This document shows, one piece after another, positions 43,756 to 54,525 of a stretch of 64,000 bases of DNA; position 1 is the stretch's first letter; each line of letters starts with the position of its first letter. The stretch comes from Labilibaculum sp. (GTDB taxonomy: Bacteria; Bacteroidota; Bacteroidia; Bacteroidales; Marinifilaceae), in assembly GCA_016342745.1 (NCBI GenBank), contig JAEINT010000009.1:1-64000 (forward strand), written 5' to 3'. The position numbers were made by a program, and so were the translations under genes. Under the pieces are notes generated by a model. It ran no database searches. It was not told where the DNA came from and worked only from the letters and a program-made list of their open reading frames with translations.

Positions 43756-45186
43756 ATGAAATTTAAAATATCATATATCGCAACGATCAGCCTTTTGGCA
43801 GCCATGCTGTTCTCGTCTTGCGACAATTACTTGGATGTGTTGCCCAAAGGAGAAAAAATACCCACAAGTTTAGCCGATTACGAAGCGTTTATTCGTAACG
43901 AATACAATCATTTAAATGATGCAGCACAAGCCATTAATCTGTTGAATGATGTATACAAGAGTCCCAGTGCTTTGAGTTACATTTCTTTAACTTCCATCAA
44001 TTACAATTGGATGGGAAATGAGGATCGTATTATTCAAAACAATTCAGATGAACAAGCTTACTACTATTCTTACGCGGCCATTTCGTATTGGAATTTAATG
44101 ATTAACAATGTACCAGATGCAACCGAGGCAAGCGATTCCGAAAAGCTGGAATTGATTGCTCAGGCCAAGGTGTTGCGGGCGATGAATTACTTTCATTTGA
44201 CCAATTACTATGCAGAGCAATACGATGAAGCAACTGCCGCGACTAGATTATCTGTGCCCTTAATTACCAGCGCCGAAATGGGAGCTACTTCGGAGCAGAT
44301 TAGTATTGCAAAAATGTACGAATTCATTCTTACCGATTTAACAGATGCAATACCTCATCTTCCAGTTGAGAGTGCTACTTTACTGCACCCGAATTTAGCT
44401 TGTGGGTATGCAATGCAGGCAAGGGTTTATTTGCAGATGGGAGACTACACCAATGCCTTGCTTTATGCTCAGAATGCCTTAGATCAGAACAGCCAATTGT
44501 TCAATTGGAAGGAATATTACGCTGAAAACAAAGAGCAAATTGAAAAGGAGAACGATTGGTCAACAAGCTACCCATCTAAAACCATGATCAGCCCTGAGAA
44601 TTACATTTTTAGATATGGTTCCAGTACCTATAAAAATTCTGGACAATCGGGAACCAGTGCGGCACTTACATTGTCCAGGGCAGCCCAATTTGAAGAAGGC
44701 GATGCCCGTTTTGCCTCAAAGTGGAAGAAAAAGTATCAGGCTCCGGATAGCATTTACGTTGGCATACGATCCGATAAATTTAATGCTGGTGGAATTACAA
44801 CTCCTGAAATGTATTACATCAAAGCAGAGTGTTTGGCACGAAAAGGCGGACAAACCAATTTAGATGAGGCCATGCTAAGCTTAAATGCAGTTCGTAAAAC
44901 CAGAATTTTCGAGGATAAATATGCTGATTTAACAGCTTCCTCAACAGCTGAGGCAATTGCTTATATCCGCAAAAATAAAGCAAATGAATACGTGCAGACT
45001 GCCATCCCATTTTGGGATGCCAAACGTTTTAACAAGGATGTGAACTATGCACAGACTCTAACTAAAATTTTCAACAACCAAAGTTTAGAATTAGCACCAG
45101 ATTCGCACATGTGGGTAATGCCTTTCCCAATGGGAGCAACCAGTAACCCGGGAAATGGTACTTTGACACAAAACACTCCTCGTTAA
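43756..45186 (+). CDS. SusD/RagB-type surface lipoprotein
   Basis: This 476-aa lipoprotein has a lipobox near residue 22 (LLAAMLFSSCDNYLDVLPKG) and SusD helices (AKVLRAMNYFHLTNYYAEQY, ACGYAMQARVYLQMGDY, the C-terminal ITTPEMYYIKAECLARKG). It starts 20 bp after susC and forms the lid and binding partner of that receptor. It is intact, unlike the first SusD in this window. The sequence ends GNGTLTQNTPR. Confidence 0.93.
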   Translation: MKFKISYIATISLLAAMLFSSCDNYLDVLPKGEKIPTSLADYEAFIRNEYNHLNDAAQAINLLNDVYKSPSALSYISLTSINYNWMGNEDRIIQNNSDEQAYYYSYAAISYWNLMINNVPDATEASDSEKLELIAQAKVLRAMNYFHLTNYYAEQYDEATAATRLSVPLITSAEMGATSEQISIAKMYEFILTDLTDAIPHLPVESATLLHPNLACGYAMQARVYLQMGDYTNALLYAQNALDQNSQLFNWKEYYAENKEQIEKENDWSTSYPSKTMISPENYIFRYGSSTYKNSGQSGTSAALTLSRAAQFEEGDARFASKWKKKYQAPDSIYVGIRSDKFNAGGITTPEMYYIKAECLARKGGQTNLDEAMLSLNAVRKTRIFEDKYADLTASSTAEAIAYIRKNKANEYVQTAIPFWDAKRFNKDVNYAQTLTKIFNNQSLELAPDSHMWVMPFPMGATSNPGNGTLTQNTPR

Positions 45187-45552
45187 ACAAGTAGTATCTT
45201 AACCTGAGGGTGTCCTAAAAGCAGTATTTTAATGACATTCTGAGCTTATCGAAGAATCTGTTTACCTCGTTAACAAATGCTTCGGCTTCGCTTAATATAA
45301 CCATTTAAGTAAAACTTTACTTTTGGGGCACCTTCGGGAAATTGATAACAAAGAAAATCAAAATTTCAATCAAACTAAGCGATCGTATGTTAATGGAATT
45401 GTTGAGTTTTCGACAAAAGAAGGTTTCAAGAATAATTTTCAAATAAGTAAAAATGACCTTAAGTACGATGTTTATTTGTAGATAAATTTTAATGTCTGCC
45501 AAATTAAATATTCGTTACCAGATCTGGAATTTAAATATTTTAAATAAAACAA
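45187..45552. other. Intergenic with a possible coding remnant
   Basis: No intact gene. The plus-strand frame 45338-45481 encodes ~47 residues without a stop (from EIDNKENQNFNQTKRSYVNG) but has no start or recognised family. It may be the remnant of a short gene. The rest, including CTTCGGCTTCGCTT near 45281, shows no clear feature. Confidence 0.35.
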
Positions 45553-46722
45553 ATGAAAAGAAGTATTATAGGAATGGTTGTTATCGTATTTGTTTTGCTG
45601 ACCACAGCATGTGCACAATCTGATGCTAAATATACGTTGACAGGTGAAATAAGCGGACTAAAAGAGGGAACAAAATTAGAATTGATTCCGGGAGCAACAC
45701 ACAAACAAGAAGAGCCTATTGCATTTGCAACTGTAACAAATGGAAAATTTGAATTTTCAGGTAAATTAGAAGAACTTCGTCTGTTCTATCTAAAAGTTGC
45801 AGATCATAATGGTATTTTAAGTATTATGCTTGAAAATTCAGAGATCAGCTTAAAGGCAAAGGCTGCTTTCGAGGAAAGTAATAATAGAGCTTTTGTTGAT
45901 TTTTCGGATGTTCAGGTAAGTGGTTCAAATGCAAATGACCTCTACAAGGAAAAATTGGCATTTAAAGATAAATTTGGGATACAACACGAGAAGTATTATA
46001 AGGATCATGATGCTATTTTAGCTGCCATAAGAAATGCTAAAAGTAAGGCTGTTGCAGATTCGTTACGGAATACAGATGATTACAGAGCTTTTGCCCAAGC
46101 TGAAAAAGCTTTTTTTACTGACGTAGAGCAAACCAGTAAGGAGGCTATTTTGGCAAATAAGGATTCATGGTGGGGACCTTTGGTAATGTTGAACTCATAT
46201 ACATATTTTACCGATGCACAAATTTCTTTGTATGAACAATTTACGGAGGCAGCTAAAAATTCCTACTACGGACTATTGGTGAAAAAAGAGCTTTTTCCTG
46301 AAAGATTGGTAAACAAAACAGCTCCTGAATTTACCTTGGCCAATCGCGAAGGGAAAGCTTTTCGTTCAACAGAACTAATGAAAGGCAAAAAATACATCCT
46401 GATTGATTTTTGGGCATCGTGGTGCGGTCCTTGCCGAAGAGAGATCCCGAATTTGAAACACATGTATGAATTGTATGCTTCGAAAGGGCTGCAAATCATT
46501 AGTATTTCAAAAGATGAAGATAAAAAAGCATGGGAAAAAGCATTGGACAAAGAACAAATGGCTTGGCCTAATCTCCTGAATGAAAAGGGCGTGGATGACC
46601 TTTATTTTGTAAAAACAATTCCAGCTATTTTCCTTGTAGATGCGTCAACAGGAAAAGTAATGGATGATAAGTTGAGAGGAGAAGCATTAGATCAGAAATT
46701 GGAAGAGCTTTTCGAAAATTAA
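45553..46722 (+). CDS. TlpA/ResA-like thioredoxin-domain protein
   Basis: This 389-aa protein begins MKRSIIGMVVIVFVLLTTAC, with the lipoprotein Cys at residue 20. An N-terminal DUF4369-like beta domain follows (YTLTGEISGLKEGTKLELIP, FATVTNGKFEFSGKLEELRL), then a helical linker and a C-terminal thioredoxin fold with the redox motif WCGPC near residue 290 (ILIDFWASWCGPCRREI). Such proteins often follow SusC/SusD pairs in Bacteroidota and face the periplasm, where they reduce or rearrange disulfides. Its gene lies 366 bp after susD, so it may have its own promoter while being functionally tied to that locus. Confidence 0.9.
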   Translation: MKRSIIGMVVIVFVLLTTACAQSDAKYTLTGEISGLKEGTKLELIPGATHKQEEPIAFATVTNGKFEFSGKLEELRLFYLKVADHNGILSIMLENSEISLKAKAAFEESNNRAFVDFSDVQVSGSNANDLYKEKLAFKDKFGIQHEKYYKDHDAILAAIRNAKSKAVADSLRNTDDYRAFAQAEKAFFTDVEQTSKEAILANKDSWWGPLVMLNSYTYFTDAQISLYEQFTEAAKNSYYGLLVKKELFPERLVNKTAPEFTLANREGKAFRSTELMKGKKYILIDFWASWCGPCRREIPNLKHMYELYASKGLQIISISKDEDKKAWEKALDKEQMAWPNLLNEKGVDDLYFVKTIPAIFLVDASTGKVMDDKLRGEALDQKLEELFEN

Positions 46723-47116
46723 ATTTGAAATGTAAGTTTTGGATGTTTCTTAAAGATTTACAGTATTAATTATTTTTTTGGTTTATGCTTCATAAACTAA
46801 GAACCAAAATTATATCAAAACTTGTTTTTTATCAATAATTTGTTTGTTTATGTGCTGGATAGTAGTATTTTGCACTCCTAGCAAATTGGTGATACAGTAT
46901 CACCTTTGACTATTCATGGTTGATGGTAAGTATAACTTGTATTTAGCATTAAGATAATAAAACATTATAAAGTGTATTTCTTTAAACTAATTGATAAGTC
47001 AGTTTATTGAATCATTTTGTTAGTAGCCCTCCTTTCATGTAGATTGGAGAGCTACTTTTATAGTCCATTTTATGATTTTCTTAAGAGTTTGTTAGAATGG
47101 AAGATCTAAATCTAAG
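46723..47116. other. Intergenic with two short hairpins
   Basis: GGTGATAC-A-GTATCACC (46889-46905) is a perfect inverted repeat and may be an operator. GTAGCCCTCC pairs with GGAGAGCTAC around 47026-47056, followed by TTTTA, like a terminator. No ORF is supported. Confidence 0.45.
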
Positions 47117-47872
47117 TGCCGAATTCAACTCGTAAATGCAATAAAGTTTACTGATAATGGTTGCATTAGTGTTGGGTTTGTCGTTTGCAACGGTCATGTT
47201 AAATTTTATGTCAACGATACAGGAGTTGGAATCCCAGAAGATCGATTAGAGGCAATATTTAATCGTTTTGAACAAGCTGATGTTGAAGACACCAGAGTTT
47301 TTGAAGATTCGGGACTTGGCTTGACCATTTCGAAATCATATGTTGAAATGCTTGGCGGGAAAATTTGGGTTGAGAGTGAAGTTAATAAAGGATCATCATT
47401 TTGTTTTTCCCTACCATATACAACAGGTGATGTTGAAACAATATTTTATGAAGAGAAGTGTAAAGACAATACAATTAAGAATAGAGCTATAAATGATAAA
47501 AAAATAAAGGTTCTCATAGCGGAAGATGATTATATAAGTTCTAAATTTTTATCAACAATATTAGAGTCTATTAACTGTGAGGTTATACATTGCTTTACTG
47601 GAGAAGAGACGGTTCGTACTGTTAAAGATCATACTGATATAAATATTGTATTGATGGACCTCAAGATGCCTCAAATGAATGGATTTGAAGCAACAGAGAG
47701 AATCAGATAGTTCAATCAAAAAATTCAAATTATTGCTCAAACAGCATTTTCTTTCCCAAGTGATTGTGAGAAAGCCTTACGATCTGGATGTAATGATTAT
47801 ATAACTAAACCAATCGATAAGACTAAATTGATTGATATAATAAATAAGATTAAAAATAGTTTATTCAATTAA
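47117..47872 (+). pseudogene. Truncated hybrid histidine kinase (HATPase + receiver)
   Basis: One frame encodes the end of a kinase ATP-binding domain: LVNAIKFTDNGCISVGF (N-box), VNDTGVGIPEDRLEAIFNRF (G1), EDSGLGLTISKSYVEMLGG (G2). A receiver follows (VLIAEDDYISSKFL, VLMDLKMPQMNGFEATERIR) and, after an in-frame TAG at 47708-47710, its end with the conserved Lys (CNDYITKPIDKTKLIDI). The N-terminal sensor and phosphoacceptor regions are missing, and the N-box is shortened at its left edge. With a lost 5' end and an internal stop, this is a pseudogene rather than a small two-domain protein. Confidence 0.85.
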
Positions 47873-49385
47873 TTTATTTAGAATATTTGTAAAGTAGATA
47901 AATCAGTTAATAACAAATAAAGCAATGAGATTTCAATGAATCTTTTGCTGTTATTAATTTTTATAAAGTGATATAAAAGGTTTTGGGGAAAATTATATCA
48001 CCTGAACAATAATATAGCTGATCTTTTTTTTGCATCCTAGTATTGTTAGAGAAGATAAAAGCGCTTATCCGTAATGGATTAAGCGTTTTTTTTGAAGTGT
48101 TATATCAGTCTATCTTATCCAGATATCTCTAAATTGAGCAAGGCACACATATAAATGAGCTCTAATCGTAAAGAATGGATCGTTATTGACAGAAGTAAGA
48201 CAAATACTAGTTGTCGAATAACGATTCTCATGAAAACAAATGGATTAGATAAAAATATGAGAACTTCTCTACTATTCAAGAATTGGATAGATTAATACCT
48301 CGGTTAACCAAGCAGAAATTAAATAGCTATTTGAAAAAAAAATGGGGATATGTGCAACATCCAGAAAAGAATAACCATGCACAAGGCATACCTTTTCAAT
48401 AATTGTTATTTTGTTCAATGGAGTGCAGATTTAAACAGTTTCAAAATTATTAGAATACCTCTTAAAAGCAACAGAGATTTATGCAAAAATAGTTAATGAA
48501 AAAATTACTGAAGATATGGATGTGCTGTAAATGAAGTTGGATAGGAAAGAGAAATTGAAGGGGATGTAGACGAAGTTTGTATTAGTTAAAAATGCGAAAA
48601 ACTTCATTTTATTCAGTTAGAGTGAAGGGGGTTTAATTAAAGTGTATTATTGAAGAAATAAAAGAAATTTTTAATAAAAAATGGATTTATCCCCAATATT
48701 ATCAAATTATTACAACATTTTGAATATAAAAGAAAATAGCAAAGCCTTTTCATTTGAAATTAATGGAGGAGTCTCTTTTTATGTACTACTATGTAATTGA
48801 CTTTCAAAAAAATGAATAAACAGGCTTGTAACCATTCCGACATCTTTTGCAAAAATGTGAAGAAATGGCTCGTATGGATAATTTTCTGATTGCAGAAGGT
48901 ATTATAAAAGTAAAACAAAAGGAGAAATTCCTTTACGGTATGGGGTCTTAGAAAGAGATTTTTTAGGATCTTTTTAAAATGAACCGAGGTTTGTTTCCCA
49001 TTTGTAATAATATATATCATTTTTAACGTTTATCTAATAAAAGTATGAAATACTATTCCTTATTTTGTTTTGAATTACGGAGGTGAGACAAAAACGAAAG
49101 CATGGCTTCCCGAATGCTAAATTATTACTGTAAGTTGTTGTTCTCATTTGGAGTATATGCTCTTATTTCCGTCAAATCAATTTGATAAGGAAAAAATAGA
49201 TTACTTAATACTGATCTATCCACCTTAAAGGTTGAATAGTCCACTATTTTATTAAGGATTGATTGTAATTTGTCAGCCTAATAAAATGTGCATAATCGTA
49301 TAGCTTTTAAACTTATGACTGGAAAAACACATTTCACGGGATTAGTTAAGAAGTTCATAATCAATTTTTAAAAAGTAATTTAATT
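47873..49385. other. Decayed region with coding remnants, no intact gene
   Basis: Frame 48256-48402 (plus) encodes ~48 residues (ENFSTIQELDRLIPRLTKQK... GYVQHPEKNNHAQGIPFQ) without stops but is cut off by a stop at 48250. Around 48860-48951 another frame encodes LLQKCEEMARMDNFLIAEG. GDVDEVCI near 48563 recalls transposase DDE-type motifs but I cannot assign it. The pattern suggests a decayed insertion element or gene cluster. No terminal inverted repeats were found. Confidence 0.4.
48062..48092 (+). terminator. Rho-independent terminator
   Basis: CGCTTATCC (48062-48070) pairs with GGATTAAGCG (48076-48085), followed by eight T residues. It lies downstream of the broken hybrid kinase and is the only well-preserved signal in the area. 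Confidence 0.75.
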
Positions 49386-50918
49386 ATGAGAAAAAAAACA
49401 ATTTACACAGTTATACTGTTTTTAGTAATCGGTTCTACTTCGTTTGCGCAAAACATATTAAGGATTCATACAGATCAAGCTAAAACAAAAATTAACAAAG
49501 AAATTTACGGACATTTTGCTGAACACCTTGGGCGTTGTATTTATGGTGGGATTTATGTAGGTGAAGATTCTCAAATTCCGAATGTAAAAGGATTTCGGGA
49601 AGATGTAGTTGGTGCGCTTCTGGATATGAAGATTCCTTTACTGCGTTGGCCTGGTGGTTGTTTTGCTGATACATATCATTGGAAAGACGGTATTGGACCC
49701 AGGCAGCAAAGACCTTCTATGGTGAATATTCATTGGGGAGGGGTTACTGAGGATAATAGTTTTGGAACGCACGAATTTCTTGATTTTTGTAAATTGATTA
49801 AAGCTGTACCATACATTAATTTGAATGTTGGATCGGGAACGGTACAGGAGGCATCGGAGTGGGTTGAATATGTTACTTCGAAAAATATTAGTCCGATGAC
49901 TGATTTACGGAAGAAAAACGGACAGGAAGAGCCTTGGGATGTTAAGTACTGGGGTATTGGAAACGAAAATTGGGGCTGTGGTGGTAACATGACTCCAGAG
50001 TACTATGCTGATTTGTACAATCGATTTGCTTCGTACTGTGGTGGTGATTTGTATCGTATTGCCGGCGGACCTAATGTTGATGATTACAATTGGATGGATG
50101 TCTTGATGAAGAAAACAACCCGCCACCGCCATTTGGTTCAAGGTGTTTCGCTTCATAGTTATACATTTACAACAAGCTGGGAGGATAAAGGATCAGCTAC
50201 TGATTTTGACGAAAGCGGTTGGTTTGCTGATTTGAAAAACACTTTGAAGATGGAAACTCTGATTCAGGAACATTCAAAAATCATGGACAAATACGATCCT
50301 GAGAAAAAAATTGGATTGATTGTAGATGAGTGGGGAAATTGGTTTGATGTTGAGCCAGGAACAAATCCAGGATTTTTGTATCAGCAAAATACACTTCGTG
50401 ATGCATTGGTTGCCGGGATTAACCTGAACCTTTTTAATAATAATGCAGATCGTGTTGCCATGGCTAATATCGCGCAAGCCGTTAATGTGTTACAATCGGT
50501 TATTTTAACCAAAGAGGATGAAATGGTATTAACACCTACTTATTATGTATTTAAAATGTACAGTGTACATCAGGATGCTACTTTGATTCCTACAGATTTT
50601 AAATGTGAAAACTACGAGTTTAATGGAATGTCAATTCCTGCAGTAAATGCATCGGCTTCAATTAAAGATGGTGTTGTGTCTATTACTTTCTGTAATCTAA
50701 ATCCAAACAAGTCGGAAAGCATTGATCTGACACTTTCGGGACAAGAATTTGCCAGTGCTGTCGGACAGGTTATTACGGCTAAAAATATGAATGATTGTAA
50801 TGATTTTGGCAAAGATGAAACAGTGAATATTAATTTGTTCGAAGTAAAAAAACCAAAAAATGGAAAACTTAGCATTGATTTGCCTGCTAAATCAGTTGTT
50901 TTGATACAGTTAAAATAG
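49386..50918 (+). CDS. GH51 alpha-L-arabinofuranosidase
   Basis: This 510-aa exported enzyme (signal peptide [20 protein letters not shown], cut after AQ) has GH51 signatures: [20 protein letters not shown] near 40-58, [20 protein letters not shown], the acid/base Glu194 (WGIGNEN) and the nucleophile Glu315 ([11 protein letters not shown]). It releases terminal alpha-L-arabinofuranose from arabinan or arabinoxylan oligosaccharides. It stands alone on the plus strand, convergent with the minus-strand arabinan locus that holds a second GH51. A terminator follows at 50937-50973. Confidence 0.95.
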   Translation: MRKKTIYTVILFLVIGSTSFAQNILRIHTDQAKTKINKEIYGHFAEHLGRCIYGGIYVGEDSQIPNVKGFREDVVGALLDMKIPLLRWPGGCFADTYHWKDGIGPRQQRPSMVNIHWGGVTEDNSFGTHEFLDFCKLIKAVPYINLNVGSGTVQEASEWVEYVTSKNISPMTDLRKKNGQEEPWDVKYWGIGNENWGCGGNMTPEYYADLYNRFASYCGGDLYRIAGGPNVDDYNWMDVLMKKTTRHRHLVQGVSLHSYTFTTSWEDKGSATDFDESGWFADLKNTLKMETLIQEHSKIMDKYDPEKKIGLIVDEWGNWFDVEPGTNPGFLYQQNTLRDALVAGINLNLFNNNADRVAMANIAQAVNVLQSVILTKEDEMVLTPTYYVFKMYSVHQDATLIPTDFKCENYEFNGMSIPAVNASASIKDGVVSITFCNLNPNKSESIDLTLSGQEFASAVGQVITAKNMNDCNDFGKDETVNINLFEVKKPKNGKLSIDLPAKSVVLIQLK

Positions 50919-50936
50919 AATTAGTTTAATATGCCA

Positions 50937-50973
50937 AAAGGGTGCTGTCACAATTGTGAAAGCACCCTTTTTT
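50937..50973 (+). terminator. Terminator after GH51
   Basis: AAAAGGGTGCT (from 50937) pairs with AGCACCCTTTT, followed by more T residues. It ends the plus-strand GH51 transcript. Confidence 0.88.
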
Positions 50974-51101
50974 GTTGAATCGCTGTTTCAGTGTATAAAA
51001 ACGTGTGTCAGAAAGGTTGGGTAATTGTGATTCTGAACGTAGCTGAGGAGATAACTTTTCACAGTTATTTATACTCTATAGTTCGTCACCAATTTAAATA
51101 A

Positions 51102-52597
51102 TCATTTACATACTTGCAGCGGTTTTTCACTGGGAATATTACCAACAAAAGGTTTTGATCCAGATAAATACATTCGGATGCTCGTTACTGAATGTTGGCC
51201 ATTCCGGGACTCCTTTTCCATTAGGGTTCCCATATTTAGTAAAGTTAGTCCTAATAAGTACCCATAATTTCGGATAATTTAAAGTCTGATAGGGTTGTAT
51301 TTGGATTTAATGAATCGAGATTAATAAAGGCGTAACGAATATCTTGTCCGTGAGGGGAACCATAACCATACTGGCGTGAACCCTTTGGATAATTGGGGTG
51401 TTGATCGAAATAATAGTAATATACGTTCGATTTTCCGGTTTGCGATTGCAAACGTGCCCAACTCCATGTATGCCATCCAAATGCGGCATCACGCGAAATG
51501 TCTTTTGCCGATTTTGGAACAGTATATTCTCCTACCGGATAAACCTGCAGCAAAGTATCGGCAAATTGTCCAAATCTGTTTTTTACACTGGCTATATATT
51601 TTTCAGGTGTTCTAGGAGAAAAGCTGGCACCTTCGTCCGAGTTGTAACCAATCAGCACAGGCACATCGTTGTATTTGTATGCTTCATATAGTTTGTATTG
51701 GTCATTGGGTATTACATACCCATCTATAATGGGCCAATTGCACAGCAAAGTCCAGGTTTTTGGGATAAATTTTTCAGCAGGTAGCTTGCGCAGGTCTGAA
51801 ATTGAGGAAGCTCCCATATTTTTCATATATTCAACACCTTCTGATTCGGCCAATTGAAGTGATTTCATGTTTTTTCCCGGTTGAGTCGTTGATCGTTTTG
51901 GACCAAAGGAACCGTCACTCTGCGAAATGGCTCCTTTAAAAAGCCCTTTGGCCAATGGAGAAGCACACAACATACTCACCGAAATAGCACCGGCTGATTC
52001 GCCAAATATAGTTACCTATTGAGGATCGCCTCCAAAATTTGCTATATTCTTCTGTATCCATTTCAAACCGGCAATCTGATCGAATAAACCATAATTCCCT
52101 GATACATTATTAGGACTCTCTACACTTAATTTGGGATGAGCCAAGAATCCTAATTGACCAACACGGTAGGCGATGCTAACGACAATCACACCTTTTTTTG
52201 CCAGATTTTCACCATTACAAGCAGGATCATTGGTGGTGCCAAAACTAAACCCACCGCCATAAATCCAAACCAATACCGATAGTTTTTCACTAGATGACAC
52301 TGCCGGTGTCCAAACATTTAAGTACAAACAATCTTCACTTATCCCTGCATCGGGGCAGGTGCATACTCTGTTGTTTGTTTAATTCCTTTCCACTTTTCTG
52401 CAGGTCGAGGGGATTTCCAACGTAATTCCCCAATAGGAGGGGCTGCAAAAGGAATTCCTTTAAAAACTCTTAGTCCGTTTTTCATTGTACCTTGAACAAT
52501 ACCTTGTTCAACTTTCACCTGTTTTGGAGAAAGTGTGGAACAGGCACCTGTAATAAAACAGGAGTAGTTAAGCAATAAAATAATTGAAGTTTTTCAT
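51102..52597 (-). pseudogene. Broken carboxylesterase type B (pNB-esterase-like)
   Basis: The pieces together give a complete alpha/beta-hydrolase of the carboxylesterase B family: a lipoprotein-like start (ATG at 52595-52597), GIPFAAPPIGELRWKSPRP, SEDCLYLNVWTPA, the oxyanion-hole region VLVWIYGGGFSFG, the nucleophile elbow GESAG, and the end YLSGSKPFVGNIPSEKPLQV. Frame changes are needed in an A run after the ATG, near 52350, near 51250 and near 51185, and a TAA at 52016-52018 replaces a Gln codon before VTIFGESAG. With at least five lesions this is a true pseudogene. In arabinan or xylan loci such esterases would remove acyl groups. It lies between the two GH51 genes, so the ability was probably lost. 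Confidence 0.9.
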
Positions 52598-52841
52598 TTT
52601 TATAATTTAATGATTTAGAAAATTCTGCATTCTATTTTAAAGTTGGTTTCTTAAAGTATTCAATGTCTGTATTTGTGGAAATGCTGCATTTGCTGGTAAT
52701 GATCGCACTCAATATTCAACTTTTTAAATTAAAAAGATTTTATTTCCTTCTCTGTTATAGAAATATTGATGTCCGTCTTCAATTTGTATGTAAAATAGAG
52801 AACAGTGTTCAGAATTAGCTGTAAAAATATGAATAAAAAAG

Positions 52842-52871
52842 GAGATGAGAATTAGTTCTAATTCTCATCTC
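52842..52871 (-). terminator. Terminator of the minus-strand arabinan operon
   Basis: GAGATGAGAATTAG pairs with CTAATTCTCATCTC (52858-52871) around a 2-nt centre. On the minus strand it is followed by a T run (the A run at 52835-52840), just after the GH51 stop. Confidence 0.88.
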
Positions 52872-52890
52872 TAACTATGAACAAATGTAT

Positions 52891-54498
52891 TTACTTAACA
52901 ATTAAGCCTTTTATCATGGTAAAAGAATGTGCCGGGAAATCGTAAGTGATTTTATCGCTTTTCTTCACTTTTAAAGAAGACTTTTTCTTTGTCTCAACAC
53001 TTGTTTTCCCGAAGTCATTTTCAGATTTAATGTCAGGACCATTTATTTCGTACACCTCAAATTCGCCGTCAAAAATTCCTTCCTGACAAAGTAAATCTGT
53101 TGTAATTGCCTTGTCTTTATTGCGGTTCATCACGCAAATAATTACTTCGCCGTTATTATAGGTTGCTGAAACATCTAAAAATGGAACGTCCTTTTGAATG
53201 GTAGTTGATTCGCCCAATCCTATGAGAAATTCGCCGGTGTCATATGTCTTACAATCAACGTGAACATCCAGAGAAGTTCCTTTTACATTGTTGGCAAATA
53301 AGTGAATAGGATAGAAGATGGTTTGCTTAAATATTCCCTTTTCTGATGAAAAAATAGGTGCAATAACGTTCACAAGTTGTGCCATATTCGCCATCTTTAC
53401 GATATCTGCATTACGTATAAATGCATTTAAAAAGCCTGAAATTACCAGTGCATCTTCTAAATTGTAGCGTTCTTCGAGAGCTTTGGTACCTGCCATGGTT
53501 TCTTCTCCACGGGCACGATACCAAATGTTGTATTCATCCCAGGCAATATAAATTGGCGGGCGGTTTCCCCGGTCTGCATTTTCCATTTCGCGGTCAATCA
53601 AACCTTTTACAACACGGGTTCGTTCTTCCAGTACCAAAGGAGAGGAAACAAAATTGTAATAATTGTTTTCAACATTGCCAACATACATATGTAAGGCTAA
53701 ATAATCAATAACATCTCGCAATTCGTGAAGAACTTTTTCGTTCCATTCGTTGGGATCTGCATTGGGACGGTAGTTTGAAGAACCTGCTGCTATCAGCTTA
53801 ATTTCCGGAGATGTTAGTTTCATCAATTTAGCTGCTTCTCTTGCTTTTTTGCTGTAATCTTCAGCATTTAGATGACCCATCTGCCAAAATCCATCCATTT
53901 CATTTCCCAGACTCCAGTATTTAATGTTGTATGGCTCTTCGTGACCATTCTTTTTCCGGAGTTCGGCATAATAGGGACCGCTTTTAACGTTGCAATACTC
54001 TACCCATTCCTGGGCTTCCTTTATTGTTCCTGTTCCCATGTTTACAGAAAAATAAGGTTCTGTTCCCATTCTTTTGGCATAAGCCATAAATTCATCCGTT
54101 CCAAAGCGGTTGCTTTCCAAACGCGACCAAGCTAATTCCATTCTGGCAGGACGATCATCTTTTGGACCAATGCCATCTTTCCAATTGTAATTGGATACAA
54201 AGTTTCCTCCCGGGTAACGGGTAATCGTGACATTCAGCTCTTTTACAGCATCCAGTACATCCAAACGAATTCCGTTTTCATCGGAAAGAGGAGAATTTTC
54301 TTCGTAGATGCCTCCGTATACACAACGACCCAAATGTTCTACGAAATTTCCGTAGATATTTTTATCTACCTCACCAATAGTTCGGTCTACATCAATTTTG
54401 ATGCGTGCATTTTGTGCCGATAATGTTTGCGTACCCACCAGAATTGTTAGCGAGCTTAGAACAGCAATTGCATATTTTTTTGATTTTATAATCTTCAT
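52891..54498 (-). CDS. GH51 alpha-L-arabinofuranosidase
   Basis: This 535-aa exported GH51 enzyme (signal peptide ending TLSAQ) has IYGNFVEHLGRCVYGGIYEE, TRYPGGNFVSNYNWKDGIGP, the acid/base Glu200 (YWSLGNEMDG) and the nucleophile Glu322 (IYIAWDEYNIW). It is related to the plus-strand GH51 but distinct, for example LAWSRLESNRFGTDEFMAYA against [20 protein letters not shown]. It is the last gene of the minus-strand operon after two GH43 genes and probably debranches or completes arabinan breakdown. Confidence 0.95.
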   Translation of the reverse strand: MKIIKSKKYAIAVLSSLTILVGTQTLSAQNARIKIDVDRTIGEVDKNIYGNFVEHLGRCVYGGIYEENSPLSDENGIRLDVLDAVKELNVTITRYPGGNFVSNYNWKDGIGPKDDRPARMELAWSRLESNRFGTDEFMAYAKRMGTEPYFSVNMGTGTIKEAQEWVEYCNVKSGPYYAELRKKNGHEEPYNIKYWSLGNEMDGFWQMGHLNAEDYSKKAREAAKLMKLTSPEIKLIAAGSSNYRPNADPNEWNEKVLHELRDVIDYLALHMYVGNVENNYYNFVSSPLVLEERTRVVKGLIDREMENADRGNRPPIYIAWDEYNIWYRARGEETMAGTKALEERYNLEDALVISGFLNAFIRNADIVKMANMAQLVNVIAPIFSSEKGIFKQTIFYPIHLFANNVKGTSLDVHVDCKTYDTGEFLIGLGESTTIQKDVPFLDVSATYNNGEVIICVMNRNKDKAITTDLLCQEGIFDGEFEVYEINGPDIKSENDFGKTSVETKKKSSLKVKKSDKITYDFPAHSFTMIKGLIVK

Positions 54499-54525
54499 AT
54501 TTACAGCTTTATTTTGTGTTGTGTT

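Noticed and set aside
47321-47710. Stand-alone 129-aa kinase/receiver protein
   Set aside because: The frame continues upstream into a kinase N-box and downstream past the stop into the rest of the receiver, so it is a fragment of a larger broken hybrid kinase.
48540-48600. Transposase DDE motif (GDVDEVCI)
   Set aside because: It is a single short match with stops on both sides and no inverted repeats. Not enough to name an insertion sequence.
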